The position numbers and the translations under genes are program-made. From assembly GCF_003946175.1 (NCBI RefSeq), contig NZ_RHOK01000018.1, positions 1-54,991 of the forward strand: 54,991 bases of DNA. The letters run 5' to 3'. The notes under the pieces are model-generated. The model was not told the origin of the DNA. It saw only the letters and a list, made by a program, of their open reading frames with translations, and ran no database searches. Shown one piece after another: positions 36,940 through 46,746 of this stretch; position 1 is the stretch's first letter, and every line of letters begins with the position of its first letter. Source of the DNA: Lacticaseibacillus suibinensis. Lineage in GTDB: Bacteria > Bacillota > Bacilli > Lactobacillales > Lactobacillaceae.

Positions 36940-37575
36940 TTATTTAGCCGCTGACTTAACAGCGGAACGAATTGTAACGAATGACTTGTTGGCCCCTGGG
37001 ACATTGCCCTTGATCAAGATCACATTGTGGTCCAAATCGGTGGAAACAACCGTCAAGTTTTGCATTGTGCGCGTATGGTTACCCATCCGCCCAGGCAATT
37101 TCTTACCCTTGAAGACTTTGTTGATGATTGCCCCAAGAGAACCAGGACGACGGTGGTAACGAGAACCGTGAGCCATAGGGCCACGGGACTGCCCGTCCTT
37201 CTTGATGTTACCTTGGTAACCATGCCCTTTGGAAGTACCGGTGACGTCCACGATGTCGCCAGCTGCAAATTCGTCAGCAGAAACAGTCTTGCCAACTTCA
37301 TAGTCACTAAGCGCTACATCACGGATTTCCTTAATGAAGCGCTTAGGGGTCGTGTCCGCCTTCTTGGCGTGACCGACGCTTGGCTTGTTGCTAAGTACTT
37401 CACGCTTGTCGCCGTAGCCCAGTTGAACTGCTTCGTAACCGTCTGATTCAACGGTCTTAACTTGCAGGACAACGTTAGGGGTGACGTCGATCACGGTAAC
37501 TGGGACCAGTTCGCCGTTTTCGGTGAAGACCTGCGTCATGCCAATTTTCTTACCTAAGATTCCTTTACGTGCCAT
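36940..37575 (-). CDS. rplC: 50S ribosomal protein uL3
   Basis: 211 residues ([32 protein letters not shown]). The loop near the peptidyl transferase centre looks ordinary. Follows rpsJ by 25 nt. Confidence 0.98.
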   Translation of the reverse strand: MARKGILGKKIGMTQVFTENGELVPVTVIDVTPNVVLQVKTVESDGYEAVQLGYGDKREVLSNKPSVGHAKKADTTPKRFIKEIRDVALSDYEVGKTVSADEFAAGDIVDVTGTSKGHGYQGNIKKDGQSRGPMAHGSRYHRRPGSLGAIINKVFKGKKLPGRMGNHTRTMQNLTVVSTDLDHNVILIKGNVPGANKSFVTIRSAVKSAAK

Positions 37576-37600
37576 GGGTACACCTCCAATTTCCTATAGA

Positions 37601-37909
37601 TTATAATTTGATTTCAATGTCGACGCCGCTCGGCAAGTCGAGCTTCATCAAGGCATCAACAGTTTTTGGTGTCGGGTTAACGATATCGATCAGGCGCTTG
37701 TGTGTGCGCATTTCGAACTGTTCCCGAGAATCCTTGTACTTATGCGGGGAACGCAGCACCGTGTAGATGGTCCGTTCCGTTGGCAGAGGGATCGGGCCAG
37801 AAATTGCAGCACCTGTGCGCTTTGCAGTTTCAACGATCTTATCTGCTGATTGATCTAGAATCCGGTGTTCGTAAGCCTTAAGCCGGATCCGAATCTTTTG
37901 TTTTGCCAT
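37601..37909 (-). CDS. rpsJ: 30S ribosomal protein uS10
   Basis: 102 residues from [20 protein letters not shown]; a 7-residue in-frame upstream reading covers the GGAGG site and is rejected. First gene of the S10-spc-alpha transcript; also the NusB partner in antitermination. Confidence 0.98.
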   Translation of the reverse strand: MAKQKIRIRLKAYEHRILDQSADKIVETAKRTGAAISGPIPLPTERTIYTVLRSPHKYKDSREQFEMRTHKRLIDIVNPTPKTVDALMKLDLPSGVDIEIKL

Positions 37910-38082
37910 TGTGTAACCTCCTTCGTCCATTATCAGTTAGTAGACTAGCTCCGTGAAAATTCCCGTCGCGCCCCCGTGGCAAAGCGGCCGGGCGTGTCGC
38001 AACCTCTCACATCCACGCTACCCTAGCTCAGCTTGAGCCAGAAGTGCATAGTAACCCCTTCGGTTTACACAGCACTCTTGAT

Positions 38083-38111
38083 AGTATACAAAAAAGCGCG
38101 GTTTAACACAA
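38083..38111 (-). promoter_or_regulatory. S10 operon promoter
   Basis: TTGTGT (38106-38111) and TATACT (38083-38088) with 17 bp between. It leaves a leader of about 165 nt before rpsJ. Confidence 0.65.
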
Positions 38112-38189
38112 GACTTTTCGCCGGCTTTTTCAAAAAAGCTGGCGCGGCAAAGATTGCTATAGCGGCTTTTGCTCGCTCACCCCCGCACA

Positions 38190-38219
38190 TTCACCCGCCG
38201 TGTTTTCATGGCAGGTGAA
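38190..38219 (+). promoter_or_regulatory. Inverted repeat upstream of the pncA promoter
   Basis: TTCACCCGCC and GGCAGGTGAA, 9 of 10 bases complementary, spaced by 10 nt, ending 5 bp before the -35 box. Could be a second regulator site. Confidence 0.45.
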
Positions 38220-38220
38220 C

Positions 38221-38253
38221 TGTCTTGACACCTAACAAGGAACCTTCTACAGT
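38221..38253 (+). promoter_or_regulatory. pncA promoter with probable NiaR operator
   Basis: TTGACA (38225-38230) and TACAGT (38248-38253) with 17 bp between. The -35 box is part of TGTCTTGACA (38221-38230), identical to the core of the niaP palindrome. A repressor bound here would block the promoter. Confidence 0.7.
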
Positions 38254-38280
38254 TAACCTAAATCCCTAAGGAGGTCCCTC

Positions 38281-38829
38281 ATGCCAAAAGCCCTTTTGAT
38301 TATCGACTACACCAATGACTTCGTCGCGGCCACTGGTGCCTTAACCGCTGGCAAACCCGCCCAACTGATTGAACCGCGCATCGTGGCGCTGGCCGACCAG
38401 TTCGCTGAGGCCGGCGACTTTGTCTATCTGCCCACCGATGTGCACACCCCAGGTGACCCGTATCACCCCGAAACCAAGCTCTACCCGCCGCATAACGTGC
38501 GCGGCACCTGGGGCCGGGCACTTTACGGGGCGTTGGGCCCTTGGTATGCGGCCCACCAGGCCGATGCGAATGTGACCTTGTTCGATAAAACGCGGTATTC
38601 GAGCTTCGCTGGGACGCCGCTGGATCTGTGGCTACGCGAGCGCCAAGTCGATGAGCTTCATCTCGTCGGGGTCTGCACCGATATCTGTGTACTGCACACC
38701 GCGGTCGCCGCGTATAACCTCAATTATCCCCTCACCATCCACCAAGACGCCGTGGCCACCTTCACGCCAGGCGGCCAGGATTGGGCGCTCAATCATTTCA
38801 AAACCGTTCTCAATGCCACGTTAGCCTAG
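38281..38829 (+). CDS. pncA: Nicotinamidase (isochorismatase-like hydrolase)
   Basis: 182 residues. Hydrolyses nicotinamide to nicotinate for NAD salvage. Catalytic residues fit the family: D9 (IIDYTNDF), K103 (FDKTRYSS) and nucleophile C136 (TDICVLHT); metal ligands D53, H55 and H71 are in PTDVHTP and PPHNVRGT. AAGGAGG precedes the ATG. It is a plus-strand gene in a minus-strand block, with its own promoter and terminator, and shares an operator core with niaP. Confidence 0.93.
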   Translation: MPKALLIIDYTNDFVAATGALTAGKPAQLIEPRIVALADQFAEAGDFVYLPTDVHTPGDPYHPETKLYPPHNVRGTWGRALYGALGPWYAAHQADANVTLFDKTRYSSFAGTPLDLWLRERQVDELHLVGVCTDICVLHTAVAAYNLNYPLTIHQDAVATFTPGGQDWALNHFKTVLNATLA

Positions 38830-38850
38830 TGGCATCCCCACCGACGCAAA

Positions 38851-38890
38851 AGTGGGTCTGATCAAAATGACTGATCAGGCCCACTTTTTT
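38851..38890 (+). terminator. pncA terminator
   Basis: GTGGG-CTGATCA/TGATCAG-CCCAC stem with a 7-nt loop followed by TTTTTT, 22 nt after the stop codon. Confidence 0.9.
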
Positions 38891-38903
38891 GACTCCACCC
38901 ACC

Positions 38904-38930
38904 AAAAAAGCCACGCTCCAAGCGTGGCTT
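38904..38930 (-). terminator. str operon terminator after fusA
   Basis: AAGCCACGCTT/AAGCGTGGCTT-type stem with loop GG, followed by T6 on the minus strand, 12 nt after the fusA stop. It separates the str operon from the S10 transcript. Confidence 0.9.
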
Positions 38931-38941
38931 CAGGCAGCGAA

Positions 38942-41032
38942 TTAAGCTTCGCCACCGTTTTTCTTGATGATCTCGGCTTGGATGGACTTCGGCACTGCAG
39001 TGTAGTGATCGAAGGTCATCGTGAAGGTCCCACGGCCCTGGGTCGCGGAACGCAAGGTCGTCGCATAACCGAACATTTCGGCCAGCGGTACCTTAGCATT
39101 GACCAGCTGCGCATTACCGCGCTGCTCCATGCCTTCAACGTTCCCACGACGAGAGTTGATTTGACCCATAACATCGCCAAGGTATTCTTCTGGGGCAACC
39201 ACTTCAACGTGCATGATTGGTTCGAGGATCACCGCACCGGCGTCCTTAACCGCATTGCGCAACGCCAGGGAAGCCGCAACCTTAAAGGCCGCTTCAGAAG
39301 AATCGACTTCGTGGTAAGAACCATCGTAAAGCTTGGCTTTCACGTCGATCAATGGGTAGCCCGCAAGCACACCATTGGCCATCGCTTCTTTCAGGCCTTG
39401 TTCTACGGCTGGGATGTATTCACGTGGCACGACCCCACCGACAATGGCATCTTCGAATTCGAAGCCCTTGCCTTCTTCGTTCGGGGTAAATTCAACCCAA
39501 ACGTCACCATATTGACCTTTACCACCTGACTGGCGAACAAAGCGCCCTTCAGCAGAAGCGGTCTTGGTGAAGGTTTCACGGTAGGCAACTTGAGGTTCAC
39601 CAATCTTAGCGGCAACCTTAAATTCACGCTTCATCCGGTCAACCATGATATCCAAGTGCAATTCGCCCATGCCGGCGATCAAAGTTTCGCCAGTTTCAGG
39701 GTTGGTTTCAGCTTGGAAGGTTGGATCTTCTTCAGACAGCTTCTGCAAAGCAATATCCAGCTTGTCCTGGTCTTCCTTGGAGTCTGGCTCGATGGAAACC
39801 TGGATAACCGGTTCTGGCACTTCAAGGGATTCAAGAATCAGGGGGTGGTTAACGGCCGTGAGGGAATCCCCGGTCGTGGTGTTCTTGAGCCCGATCGCCG
39901 CAGCGATATCACCAGAAAAGACTTCTGGGATTTCTTCACGGTGATTGGAGTGCATTTGCAGCAGCCGGCCGACGCGTTCACGGTTGTCCTTGGAAGCGTT
40001 CAAGACGTATGAACCGGCTTCCAAAGTCCCACTGTAAACCCGGATGTAAGTCAAACGACCAACGAAGGGATCGGTAGCAATCTTGAAGGCCAACGCAGCG
40101 AAGTCCTGATCATCGCCGGCGCGCAGTTCAACCGCTTCGCCAGTTTCTGGATCTTGGGCGTTGTATGGTTTAACGTCCAGTGGTGATGGCAAGTAGTCAA
40201 CCACCGCATCCAGCAGCATCTGAACCCCTTTGTTCTTGAACGCAGAACCAGCCAGCACTGGGAAGAATTCAAGGGCGATGGTCGCCTTACGGATGGCCGC
40301 CTTGATTTCATCGTTGCTGATTTCTTCGCCTTCAAGGTACTTGTCCATGATGCCATCATCGACGTCAGCGACAGCTTCGATCAAGTCGGCACGGGCAGCT
40401 TCAGCTTCTTCCTTGTAGTCGTCGGGAATGTCAACGACATCCCACTTCGTCCCCAAGTCATCTTCGTCGTACAAGTCGGCCTTCATTTCGATCAGGTCGA
40501 TAATGCCTTCGAAGTTGTCTTCAGCGCCGATTGGCAGCTGAACCGCATGGGCGTTAGCACCCAAACGATCATGCAGGGTCTTCACGGAGTACTTGAAGTC
40601 GGCCCCGATTTTATCCATTTTGTTAACAAAAACGATCCGCGGCACGCTGTAAGTGGATGCCTGACGCCAAACGTTTTCAGTCTGAGGTTCAACCCCGGAC
40701 TGAGCATCTAAGACGGTGATGGCACCGTCAAGGACACGCAAGGAACGTTCAACTTCCATAGTGAAGTCCACGTGCCCTGGGGTATCGATGATGTTGATCC
40801 GGTTGTCCTTCCAAAAGGCAGTCGTCGCAGCGGACGTGATGGTAATCCCACGTTCTTGTTCCTGCGCCATCCAGTCCATTTGGGAAGCCCCATCATGGGT
40901 TTCGCCGATCTTGTGGATTTTACCGGTGTAGTAAAGAATCCGCTCAGTCGTCGTGGTCTTACCAGCATCGATGTGGGCCATGATCCCGATGTTGCGGGTC
41001 CGGTCCAGCGGAAATTCACGCTTGTTGGCCAT
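38942..41032 (-). CDS. fusA: Elongation factor G
   Basis: 696 residues. Translocation GTPase with G1 [13 protein letters not shown]3 DTPGHVDFT and G4 NKMDK; five domains of normal length. Third gene of rpsL-rpsG-fusA. tuf does not follow, as in other lactobacilli. Confidence 0.98.
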   Translation of the reverse strand: MANKREFPLDRTRNIGIMAHIDAGKTTTTERILYYTGKIHKIGETHDGASQMDWMAQEQERGITITSAATTAFWKDNRINIIDTPGHVDFTMEVERSLRVLDGAITVLDAQSGVEPQTENVWRQASTYSVPRIVFVNKMDKIGADFKYSVKTLHDRLGANAHAVQLPIGAEDNFEGIIDLIEMKADLYDEDDLGTKWDVVDIPDDYKEEAEAARADLIEAVADVDDGIMDKYLEGEEISNDEIKAAIRKATIALEFFPVLAGSAFKNKGVQMLLDAVVDYLPSPLDVKPYNAQDPETGEAVELRAGDDQDFAALAFKIATDPFVGRLTYIRVYSGTLEAGSYVLNASKDNRERVGRLLQMHSNHREEIPEVFSGDIAAAIGLKNTTTGDSLTAVNHPLILESLEVPEPVIQVSIEPDSKEDQDKLDIALQKLSEEDPTFQAETNPETGETLIAGMGELHLDIMVDRMKREFKVAAKIGEPQVAYRETFTKTASAEGRFVRQSGGKGQYGDVWVEFTPNEEGKGFEFEDAIVGGVVPREYIPAVEQGLKEAMANGVLAGYPLIDVKAKLYDGSYHEVDSSEAAFKVAASLALRNAVKDAGAVILEPIMHVEVVAPEEYLGDVMGQINSRRGNVEGMEQRGNAQLVNAKVPLAEMFGYATTLRSATQGRGTFTMTFDHYTAVPKSIQAEIIKKNGGEA

Positions 41033-41133
41033 GTGAAAAAATAACTCCTCTCATTGTTGATCGATTATCTAAAAGTTTTAGGTAAAACAATTGGCTACTA
41101 TATGCCAAGTGACGGATATAATAGCCAACCTTC

Positions 41134-41604
41134 TTACCAACGATAGTGTGCGAACGCACGGTTGGCATCTGCCATCTTGTGCGTATCTTCGCGCTTCTTC
41201 ACAGCTGCACCAGTGTTGTTGGCAGCATCCATGATTTCACGAGCCAAGCGATCGTCCATCTTGTGTTCACCGCGTTGACGGGAATACTGAACAATCCAAC
41301 GAAGGCCCAACGTCGTCCGCCGGTCTGGCCGGACTTCGATTGGCACTTGGTAGTTCGACCCACCGATCCGACGAGCCTTAACTTCGAGGACAGGCATAAC
41401 GTTCTTCATGGCCTGTTCGAAGACTTCCAAAGGTTCGTTGCCGGTTTCCTTCTTGATGATGTCGAATGCATCATACAAAATGGTTTGAGCCTTACCGCGC
41501 TTACCATCAACCATCAGGTGGTTGATCAAGCGGGTAACCAGCTTAGAGTTGTAAACTGGATCAGGTAAAACATCGCGTTTTGAAACATTGCCTTTACGTG
41601 GCAT
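41134..41604 (-). CDS. rpsG: 30S ribosomal protein uS7
   Basis: 156 residues ([39 protein letters not shown]). 16S 3'-domain assembly initiator. About 50 nt after rpsL and 101 nt before fusA. Confidence 0.98.
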   Translation of the reverse strand: MPRKGNVSKRDVLPDPVYNSKLVTRLINHLMVDGKRGKAQTILYDAFDIIKKETGNEPLEVFEQAMKNVMPVLEVKARRIGGSNYQVPIEVRPDRRTTLGLRWIVQYSRQRGEHKMDDRLAREIMDAANNTGAAVKKREDTHKMADANRAFAHYRW

Positions 41605-41654
41605 GCTGATTGCCTCCTTATTCCTAAATACCGCACAAAGCGGGGATTATCTGA

Positions 41655-42068
41655 CTACTTCTTAGGACGCTTTGTACCGTACTTGGAGCGGCTTTGCATC
41701 CGGCCGTCAACACCGGCGGTATCGAGGGTCCCACGGATGATGTGATAACGCACACCAGGTAAGTCCTTAACACGGCCCCCACGGATCAGAACAACCGAGT
41801 GTTCCTGCAAGTTGTGGCCGATCCCAGGGATATAAGCGGTAACTTCAATCAGGTTCGACAAGCGAACACGAGCGTACTTACGCAAAGCGGAGTTAGGCTT
41901 CTTTGGGGTCATGGTGCCGACACGAGTGGCAACCCCACGCTTTTGAGGAGCGGGATTGTTCGTCAGTGACTTCTTCTTACTGTTGTAACCGAAGTTCAAA
42001 GCAGGTGAGTCGGACTTCGTTACATTACTTTTACGACCTTGGCGTACCAATTGGTTAATGGTTGGCAT
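41655..42068 (-). CDS. rpsL: 30S ribosomal protein uS12
   Basis: 137 residues. The streptomycin-relevant loops [11 protein letters not shown] and [13 protein letters not shown] are wild type, so no rpsL resistance mutation is seen. AAGGAGG precedes the ATG. Confidence 0.98.
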   Translation of the reverse strand: MPTINQLVRQGRKSNVTKSDSPALNFGYNSKKKSLTNNPAPQKRGVATRVGTMTPKKPNSALRKYARVRLSNLIEVTAYIPGIGHNLQEHSVVLIRGGRVKDLPGVRYHIIRGTLDTAGVDGRMQSRSKYGTKRPKK

Positions 42069-42331
42069 TCTAAGGTTCCTCCTTCCTGATACTTGGGTAA
42101 TTCATCTTCTAAGTCCACACATCCAGGCGGTTCTTTTTTGCGAATAAAAAATGGCCGGCCCGGCGGCGAAATGGTATTTCACCAGTTCGACGTCCGGGCA
42201 AACCCGAATTAACTGGAAAAAACAACCTTAAACAGTGTACTATCCGCTGCCCGCCTCTGTCAAGCGTCTTTCCGGCGTTTGCACCAGTATTTTCACGCCT
42301 TGGCGAAATCTGGTGATAGAGGTGATGGCAT
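42069..42331 (-). promoter_or_regulatory. str operon promoter and leader
   Basis: TTGACA (42258-42263) and TACACT (42234-42239) with 18 bp between, giving a leader of about 160 nt. The leader can form GGTGAAAT/ATTTCGCC and then a GC-rich CCGGGCCGG segment followed by TTTTTT, a possible weak attenuator. No gene. Confidence 0.6.
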
Positions 42332-42814
42332 GTGGTTCATTCTATCATAGTAGCAAGCGCCGTGCTGGGCCTAATCAGCTTGCGGCCGACGCGCTGGCAA
42401 TTCCTGTATCAACTGGGCTTAGTCACGCTCGCGGTACTCTTCGCCCGCTCACAGTTGCTAGCACTGGCAGGACTGGGGTATTTTGCCTTGAGTGACTGGC
42501 AAAGTCAAACCGTCCCGGCGCTTGGGTTTGACGGCTGGTGTTTGCTTGTTGCTTTAACCACCCCGGCGCATTGGTTGGTGGGGCTTTGCTGGCTGGTCGC
42601 TTTGTCTGGATTGAGCATTGTCACCCAGGGGCTAGGCAGCGCCGATGTCCTTGCCATTAGTGTGCTGACTTTGGGCATGTCGGCGCTGGCAAGTTTGGTG
42701 TTCGTACTGCTGGCCTGCGTGATCGGATTGGGACAAGGCCGGCTGCGGCCTGGGCCCATCCCCTTTTTGGTGGATCTGCAGCTGGCGTATTTGCTGATGA
42801 TGATTGCGAGTTGA
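42332..42814 (+). CDS. Short prepilin-peptidase-like protein (ComC family)
   Basis: 160 residues, mostly membrane (five or six helices). It resembles the C-terminal A24 peptidase half of ComC/PilD: the first Asp is in LSDWQSQTVP and the second in GLGSADVL, corresponding to the GxGD region. The N-terminal zinc/methylase domain is absent. Would process competence pseudopilins at the membrane. GTG start after AGAGGTG. Divergent from rpsL, convergent with rpoC. Confidence 0.65.
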   Translation: MVHSIIVASAVLGLISLRPTRWQFLYQLGLVTLAVLFARSQLLALAGLGYFALSDWQSQTVPALGFDGWCLLVALTTPAHWLVGLCWLVALSGLSIVTQGLGSADVLAISVLTLGMSALASLVFVLLACVIGLGQGRLRPGPIPFLVDLQLAYLLMMIAS

Positions 42815-42861
42815 TGCACGCTGCTTTGGCTAGGTGCGGCTACCGCCACAGCCTGTGTCGC

Positions 42862-42994
42862 TGCGCTGCGGTTGGCCAACGCCCAAAGCCTGTTGTAGTT
42901 GCGCTGCGGTTGGCCAACGCCCGAGCGATTAGCTACGCGTTGAGCCTCATCGGCAAAATACGCCGATAAGACTCAGCGCTAGGCTAATCGTCGG
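42862..42994. repeat. Direct and inverted repeats between comC-like gene and rpoC
   Basis: A 23-bp segment ending GGTTGGCCAACGCCC occurs exactly at 42862-42884 and 42900-42922. Next to it, 42922-42954 and 42962-42994 form a long imperfect inverted repeat (including CATCGGC/GCCGAT and CGATTAGC/GCTAATCG). The two outer edges (about 42828-42850 and 42995-43020) also resemble each other. No ORF explains this. Confidence 0.75.
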
Positions 42995-43024
42995 GCTAAG
43001 TGCGGCCATCCTCCGCTGCCTGAA

Positions 43025-43060
43025 CCCAAAAAAGCCGGCTGGGCAAATGCCCAGCCGGCT
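43025..43060 (-). terminator. rpoBC terminator
   Basis: GCCGGCTGGGC/GCCCAGCCGGC stem with loop ATTT, then T6 on the minus strand, 12 nt after the rpoC stop. Confidence 0.95.
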
Positions 43061-43071
43061 CCTTTTCGTGC

Positions 43072-46000
43072 TTAGTCTTGCTTTGGTTCTGCGTTAGCGG
43101 CGTCTTCTTCCTTCATCTTCTTTTCAAGATCAGAGATGGAGTAGACGCTGTCGGAAACTGTGCCGACCGTCTTTGGTTCCATGTGACGGTAGGTGGCCAT
43201 CCCGGTCCCAGCAGGAATGATCTTCCCGATGATGACATTTTCCTTCAAGCCGACCAGCGGATCGTTCTTCCCGCGGATGGAAGCATCCGTGAGGACCCGA
43301 GTGGTTTCCTGGAAGGAAGCGGCCGACAAGAAACTGTTGGTTTCCAGCGATGCCTTGGTGATCCCCAGCAGCACTGGGCGACCAGTAGCAGGAATCCCAC
43401 CGGCAATCAAGGTCTGCTGGTTGCGATCCTTGAAGTCCGCAATGTCCAGCAAGGTCCCTGGCAGAATGTCGGTGTCGCCTGGATCCATGACGCGGATCTT
43501 GCGCAGCATCTGCCTGACCATCACTTCGATATGCTTATCGCCAATTTCAACCCCCTGCATCCGGTAAACTTTCTGGACTTCCGCCAGCAGATAGTTTTCG
43601 GTGGTCAAGACATCTTGCACCTTGATCAACTGCTTAGGATCAATCGAGCCGCCGGTCAAACGGCCGCCACGATCAACATGGTCGCCTTCAGCAACAGCAA
43701 CAGAGGAAGCGTATGGCACGCTGTAAGTCCGCGTATCGGTTTGGCCTTCAACCGTGATTTCACGGCTGTGTTCAGCTGGATTTTCATCGATGGCTGAAAT
43801 CGTCCCGTCAACTTCACTGATCACCGCCAGCCCTTTAGGATTACGGGCTTCAAAGATTTCCTGAACACGAGGCAACCCTTGCGTGATATCTTCGCCGCCG
43901 GCAACACCGCCGGTATGGAAGTTACGCATGGTCAGCTGCGTACCAGGTTCGCCGATTGACTGCGCCGCCACGGTCCCAACGGCTTCGCCGACTTCAACCT
44001 GTTCGCCAGTCGCCAAATTACGGCCGTAGCACTTTTGGCAAACCCCATGACGGGTATTGCAGGTGAAGATGGAGCGGATGGTGACGGTTTGGACGCCAGC
44101 ATCAACGACGGCTTGCGCCTTATCTTCGTCGATCATTTCGTTCTTCTTGACGATGACTTCACCGGTTTCAGGGTTAACGACTGACTTTTGCGCGTAACGG
44201 CCAACTAAGCGGTCGTACAGCGGTTCGATCATTTCGTTTCCTTCGCGAATGGCAGAAACGACCAAGCCGCGATCGGTGCCACAGTCTTCTTCGCGGACAA
44301 TGACGTCTTGCGCCACATCCACCAGCCGCCGAGTCAGGTAACCTGAATCGGCCGTCTTCAGGGCGGTATCAGTCATCCCTTTACGGGCCCCGTGAGTGGA
44401 CATGAACATTTCCATAACGGACAAGCCTTCACGGAAGTTCGACAGCACTGGCACTTCCATCATCCCACCGTTTGGCGCCGCCATCAGGCCACGCATCCCG
44501 GCAAGCTGAGTAAAGTTTGAGATGTTACCACGCGCCCCGGAATCACTCATCATGGAGATTGGGTTATTCGGGTCAAAAGCGTCGATCAGCTTTTGCTGAA
44601 TTTCGTCTTTGGCGTCGTTCCAAATGGAGATGACCCGATCATGGCGTTCCTGGTCGGTAATCAACCCCCGGCGGAACTGCTTGGAAACAGTGGCAACCTT
44701 CTTGTGGGCCGCATCAACGATGGCTGGCTTTTCGGCCAGTTCAGGCACGTCGGCCACCCCGACGGTGATCCCAGAGTTCGTGGCCTGGGTGTAACCCAAG
44801 GTCTTCATGTCATCCAGCAGATCAGAGGTCCGCTGCACTTTGTACGTTTTGAAGACTTCAGCAATGATGTCAGACAAGAAGCCCTTCTTGAACGGTTCGT
44901 TAATTGGGGCATCTTGCAGGTAAGCATGAATATCCTCACCTGGCTTCAAGAAGAAGCGGTCTGGCACGCCATTGACGATGTTGTCTTGCGTCGCCACATT
45001 CAGATATGGGAAGTCTGCCGGCATGATCTGGTTGAAGATCACACGGCCAACTGTGGTGACCATGATCTGGTGACGCTGGTCATCGGTGAATGGCTTTTCT
45101 GGCAAGGAAGCCACCGCCAAGCCGATGCGGCTGTGCAAGTGGACATAGCCATTTTGCAGCGCCATCAGCACTTCGTTAGCATCCTTGAAAATCATGCCTT
45201 CGCCTTCGCGGCCTTTTTGTTCCATCGTCAGGTAGTAGTTACCCAAAACGATATCCTGAGAAGGCGTTACGATTGGCTTACCATCACGAGGCGCCAAGAT
45301 GTGGTGCGCCGCCAGCATCAGCAGGCGCGCTTCGGCTTGGGCTTCGTCGGACAGTGGCACGTGAATCGCCATCTGGTCCCCGTCAAAGTCAGCGTTGTAG
45401 GCTTCACAAACCAGCGGGTGCAGGCGGATGGACTTACCATCAACCAACACCGGTTCGAAGGCCTGAATCCCTAAGCGGTGAAGCGTAGGGGCACGGTTCA
45501 GCAGCACTGGCCGTTCCTTGATGACATCTTCGAGTACATCCCAGATGTCTTCATCTTCGCGGTCAATCTTGCGGCGGGCGTTCTTGATGTTGCTAGCCAG
45601 CCCGCGCGCCACCAATTCATGCATGACAAATGGCTTGAACAATTCCAAAGCCATTGGCCGTGGCAAGCCACATTGATAGAACTTCAACGTCGGCATAACG
45701 TCGATAACGGAACGACCGGAATAGTCAACCCGCTTACCGAGCAAGTTCTGACGGAACCGGCCCTGCTTCCCTTTGAGCATGTGGCTCAAAGACTTCAGTG
45801 GGCGATTGCCTGGCCCGGTGACCGGCCGGCCGCGGCGGCCGTTGTCGATCAAGGCGTCAACGGCTTCCTGCAGCATCCGCTTTTCGTTTTGCACAATGAT
45901 GCTTGGCGCATTCAGGTCAAGCAGCCGCTTCAACCGGTTGTTACGGTTGATGACCCGGCGGTACAAATCGTTCAGGTCAGAAGTGGCAAACCGGCCGCCT

Positions 46001-46734
46001 TCAAGCTGAACCATTGGCCGCAGATCCGGTGGGATAACGGGAATGGTATCCATAACCATCCAAGCCGGGTCGTTGCCAGAAACCAAGAAGGCATCCAAGA
46101 TATCCAACCGGCGAATGGCACGCGTGCGCTTTTGACCTTGCGCAGACTTCAAGTCTTCCTTCAGCTCAGCGACTTCTTTGGCGAGGTCGACTTGCTGCAG
46201 CAATTCCTTAACCGCTTCGGCCCCCATTTTGGCATTGAAGCCTTGGCCGTATTCGTCCCGCTTTTCACGGTATTCGCGTTCAGTCAGCAGTTGCTTCTTC
46301 TCCAAGGCGGTGTCGCCTGGGTCGATCACAACGTACGAAGCGAAGTAGATCACTTCTTCGAGGGCGCGTGGTGACATGTCCAAAACCAGACCCATCCGGC
46401 TTGGAATGCCCTTGAAGTACCAGATATGAGAAACTGGTGCTGCCAATTCGATGTGGCCCATGCGTTCACGGCGGACCTTGGACCGGGTGACTTCAACGCC
46501 GCACCGGTCGCAAACGATGCCTTTATAGCGGATCCGTTTGTACTTCCCGCAGGCACATTCCCAGTCCTTGGTTGGCCCGAAGATGCGTTCGTCAAACAGC
46601 CCATCTCGCTCTGGCTTCAGCGTCCGGTAGTTGATCGTTTCGGGCTTTTTAACTTCCCCGTAGGACCAGCTGCGAATTTTGTCAGGCGAGGCCAGGCCGA
46701 TTTGCATGCTTTCAAATTTATTGACATCAATCAA
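43072..46734 (-). CDS. rpoC: RNA polymerase beta' subunit
   Basis: 1220 residues. The active-site metal motif [12 protein letters not shown] is present, as are the N-terminal zinc site ([18 protein letters not shown]) and the second zinc site ([13 protein letters not shown]). Starts at TTG, 8 nt after AGGAGG. Follows rpoB by about 12 nt. Full length. Confidence 0.98.
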   Translation of the reverse strand: MIDVNKFESMQIGLASPDKIRSWSYGEVKKPETINYRTLKPERDGLFDERIFGPTKDWECACGKYKRIRYKGIVCDRCGVEVTRSKVRRERMGHIELAAPVSHIWYFKGIPSRMGLVLDMSPRALEEVIYFASYVVIDPGDTALEKKQLLTEREYREKRDEYGQGFNAKMGAEAVKELLQQVDLAKEVAELKEDLKSAQGQKRTRAIRRLDILDAFLVSGNDPAWMVMDTIPVIPPDLRPMVQLEGGRFATSDLNDLYRRVINRNNRLKRLLDLNAPSIIVQNEKRMLQEAVDALIDNGRRGRPVTGPGNRPLKSLSHMLKGKQGRFRQNLLGKRVDYSGRSVIDVMPTLKFYQCGLPRPMALELFKPFVMHELVARGLASNIKNARRKIDREDEDIWDVLEDVIKERPVLLNRAPTLHRLGIQAFEPVLVDGKSIRLHPLVCEAYNADFDGDQMAIHVPLSDEAQAEARLLMLAAHHILAPRDGKPIVTPSQDIVLGNYYLTMEQKGREGEGMIFKDANEVLMALQNGYVHLHSRIGLAVASLPEKPFTDDQRHQIMVTTVGRVIFNQIMPADFPYLNVATQDNIVNGVPDRFFLKPGEDIHAYLQDAPINEPFKKGFLSDIIAEVFKTYKVQRTSDLLDDMKTLGYTQATNSGITVGVADVPELAEKPAIVDAAHKKVATVSKQFRRGLITDQERHDRVISIWNDAKDEIQQKLIDAFDPNNPISMMSDSGARGNISNFTQLAGMRGLMAAPNGGMMEVPVLSNFREGLSVMEMFMSTHGARKGMTDTALKTADSGYLTRRLVDVAQDVIVREEDCGTDRGLVVSAIREGNEMIEPLYDRLVGRYAQKSVVNPETGEVIVKKNEMIDEDKAQAVVDAGVQTVTIRSIFTCNTRHGVCQKCYGRNLATGEQVEVGEAVGTVAAQSIGEPGTQLTMRNFHTGGVAGGEDITQGLPRVQEIFEARNPKGLAVISEVDGTISAIDENPAEHSREITVEGQTDTRTYSVPYASSVAVAEGDHVDRGGRLTGGSIDPKQLIKVQDVLTTENYLLAEVQKVYRMQGVEIGDKHIEVMVRQMLRKIRVMDPGDTDILPGTLLDIADFKDRNQQTLIAGGIPATGRPVLLGITKASLETNSFLSAASFQETTRVLTDASIRGKNDPLVGLKENVIIGKIIPAGTGMATYRHMEPKTVGTVSDSVYSISDLEKKMKEEDAANAEPKQD

Positions 46735-46746
46735 AGGGCTAACCTC

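Larger units (their letters stand above)
37910..38280. other. 371-bp divergent region between rpsJ and pncA
   Basis: No gene. It carries the S10 promoter and a leader of about 165 nt on the minus strand, and the pncA promoter with its operator on the plus strand. A palindrome GCCGGCTTTTT/AAAAAGCTGGC lies at about 38117-38140 between the two promoters. Confidence 0.7.

Noticed and set aside
38110-38145. Terminator between the S10 promoter and pncA
   Set aside because: The GCCGGCTTTTT palindrome has its T and A runs inside the stem, and no gene ends there on either strand.
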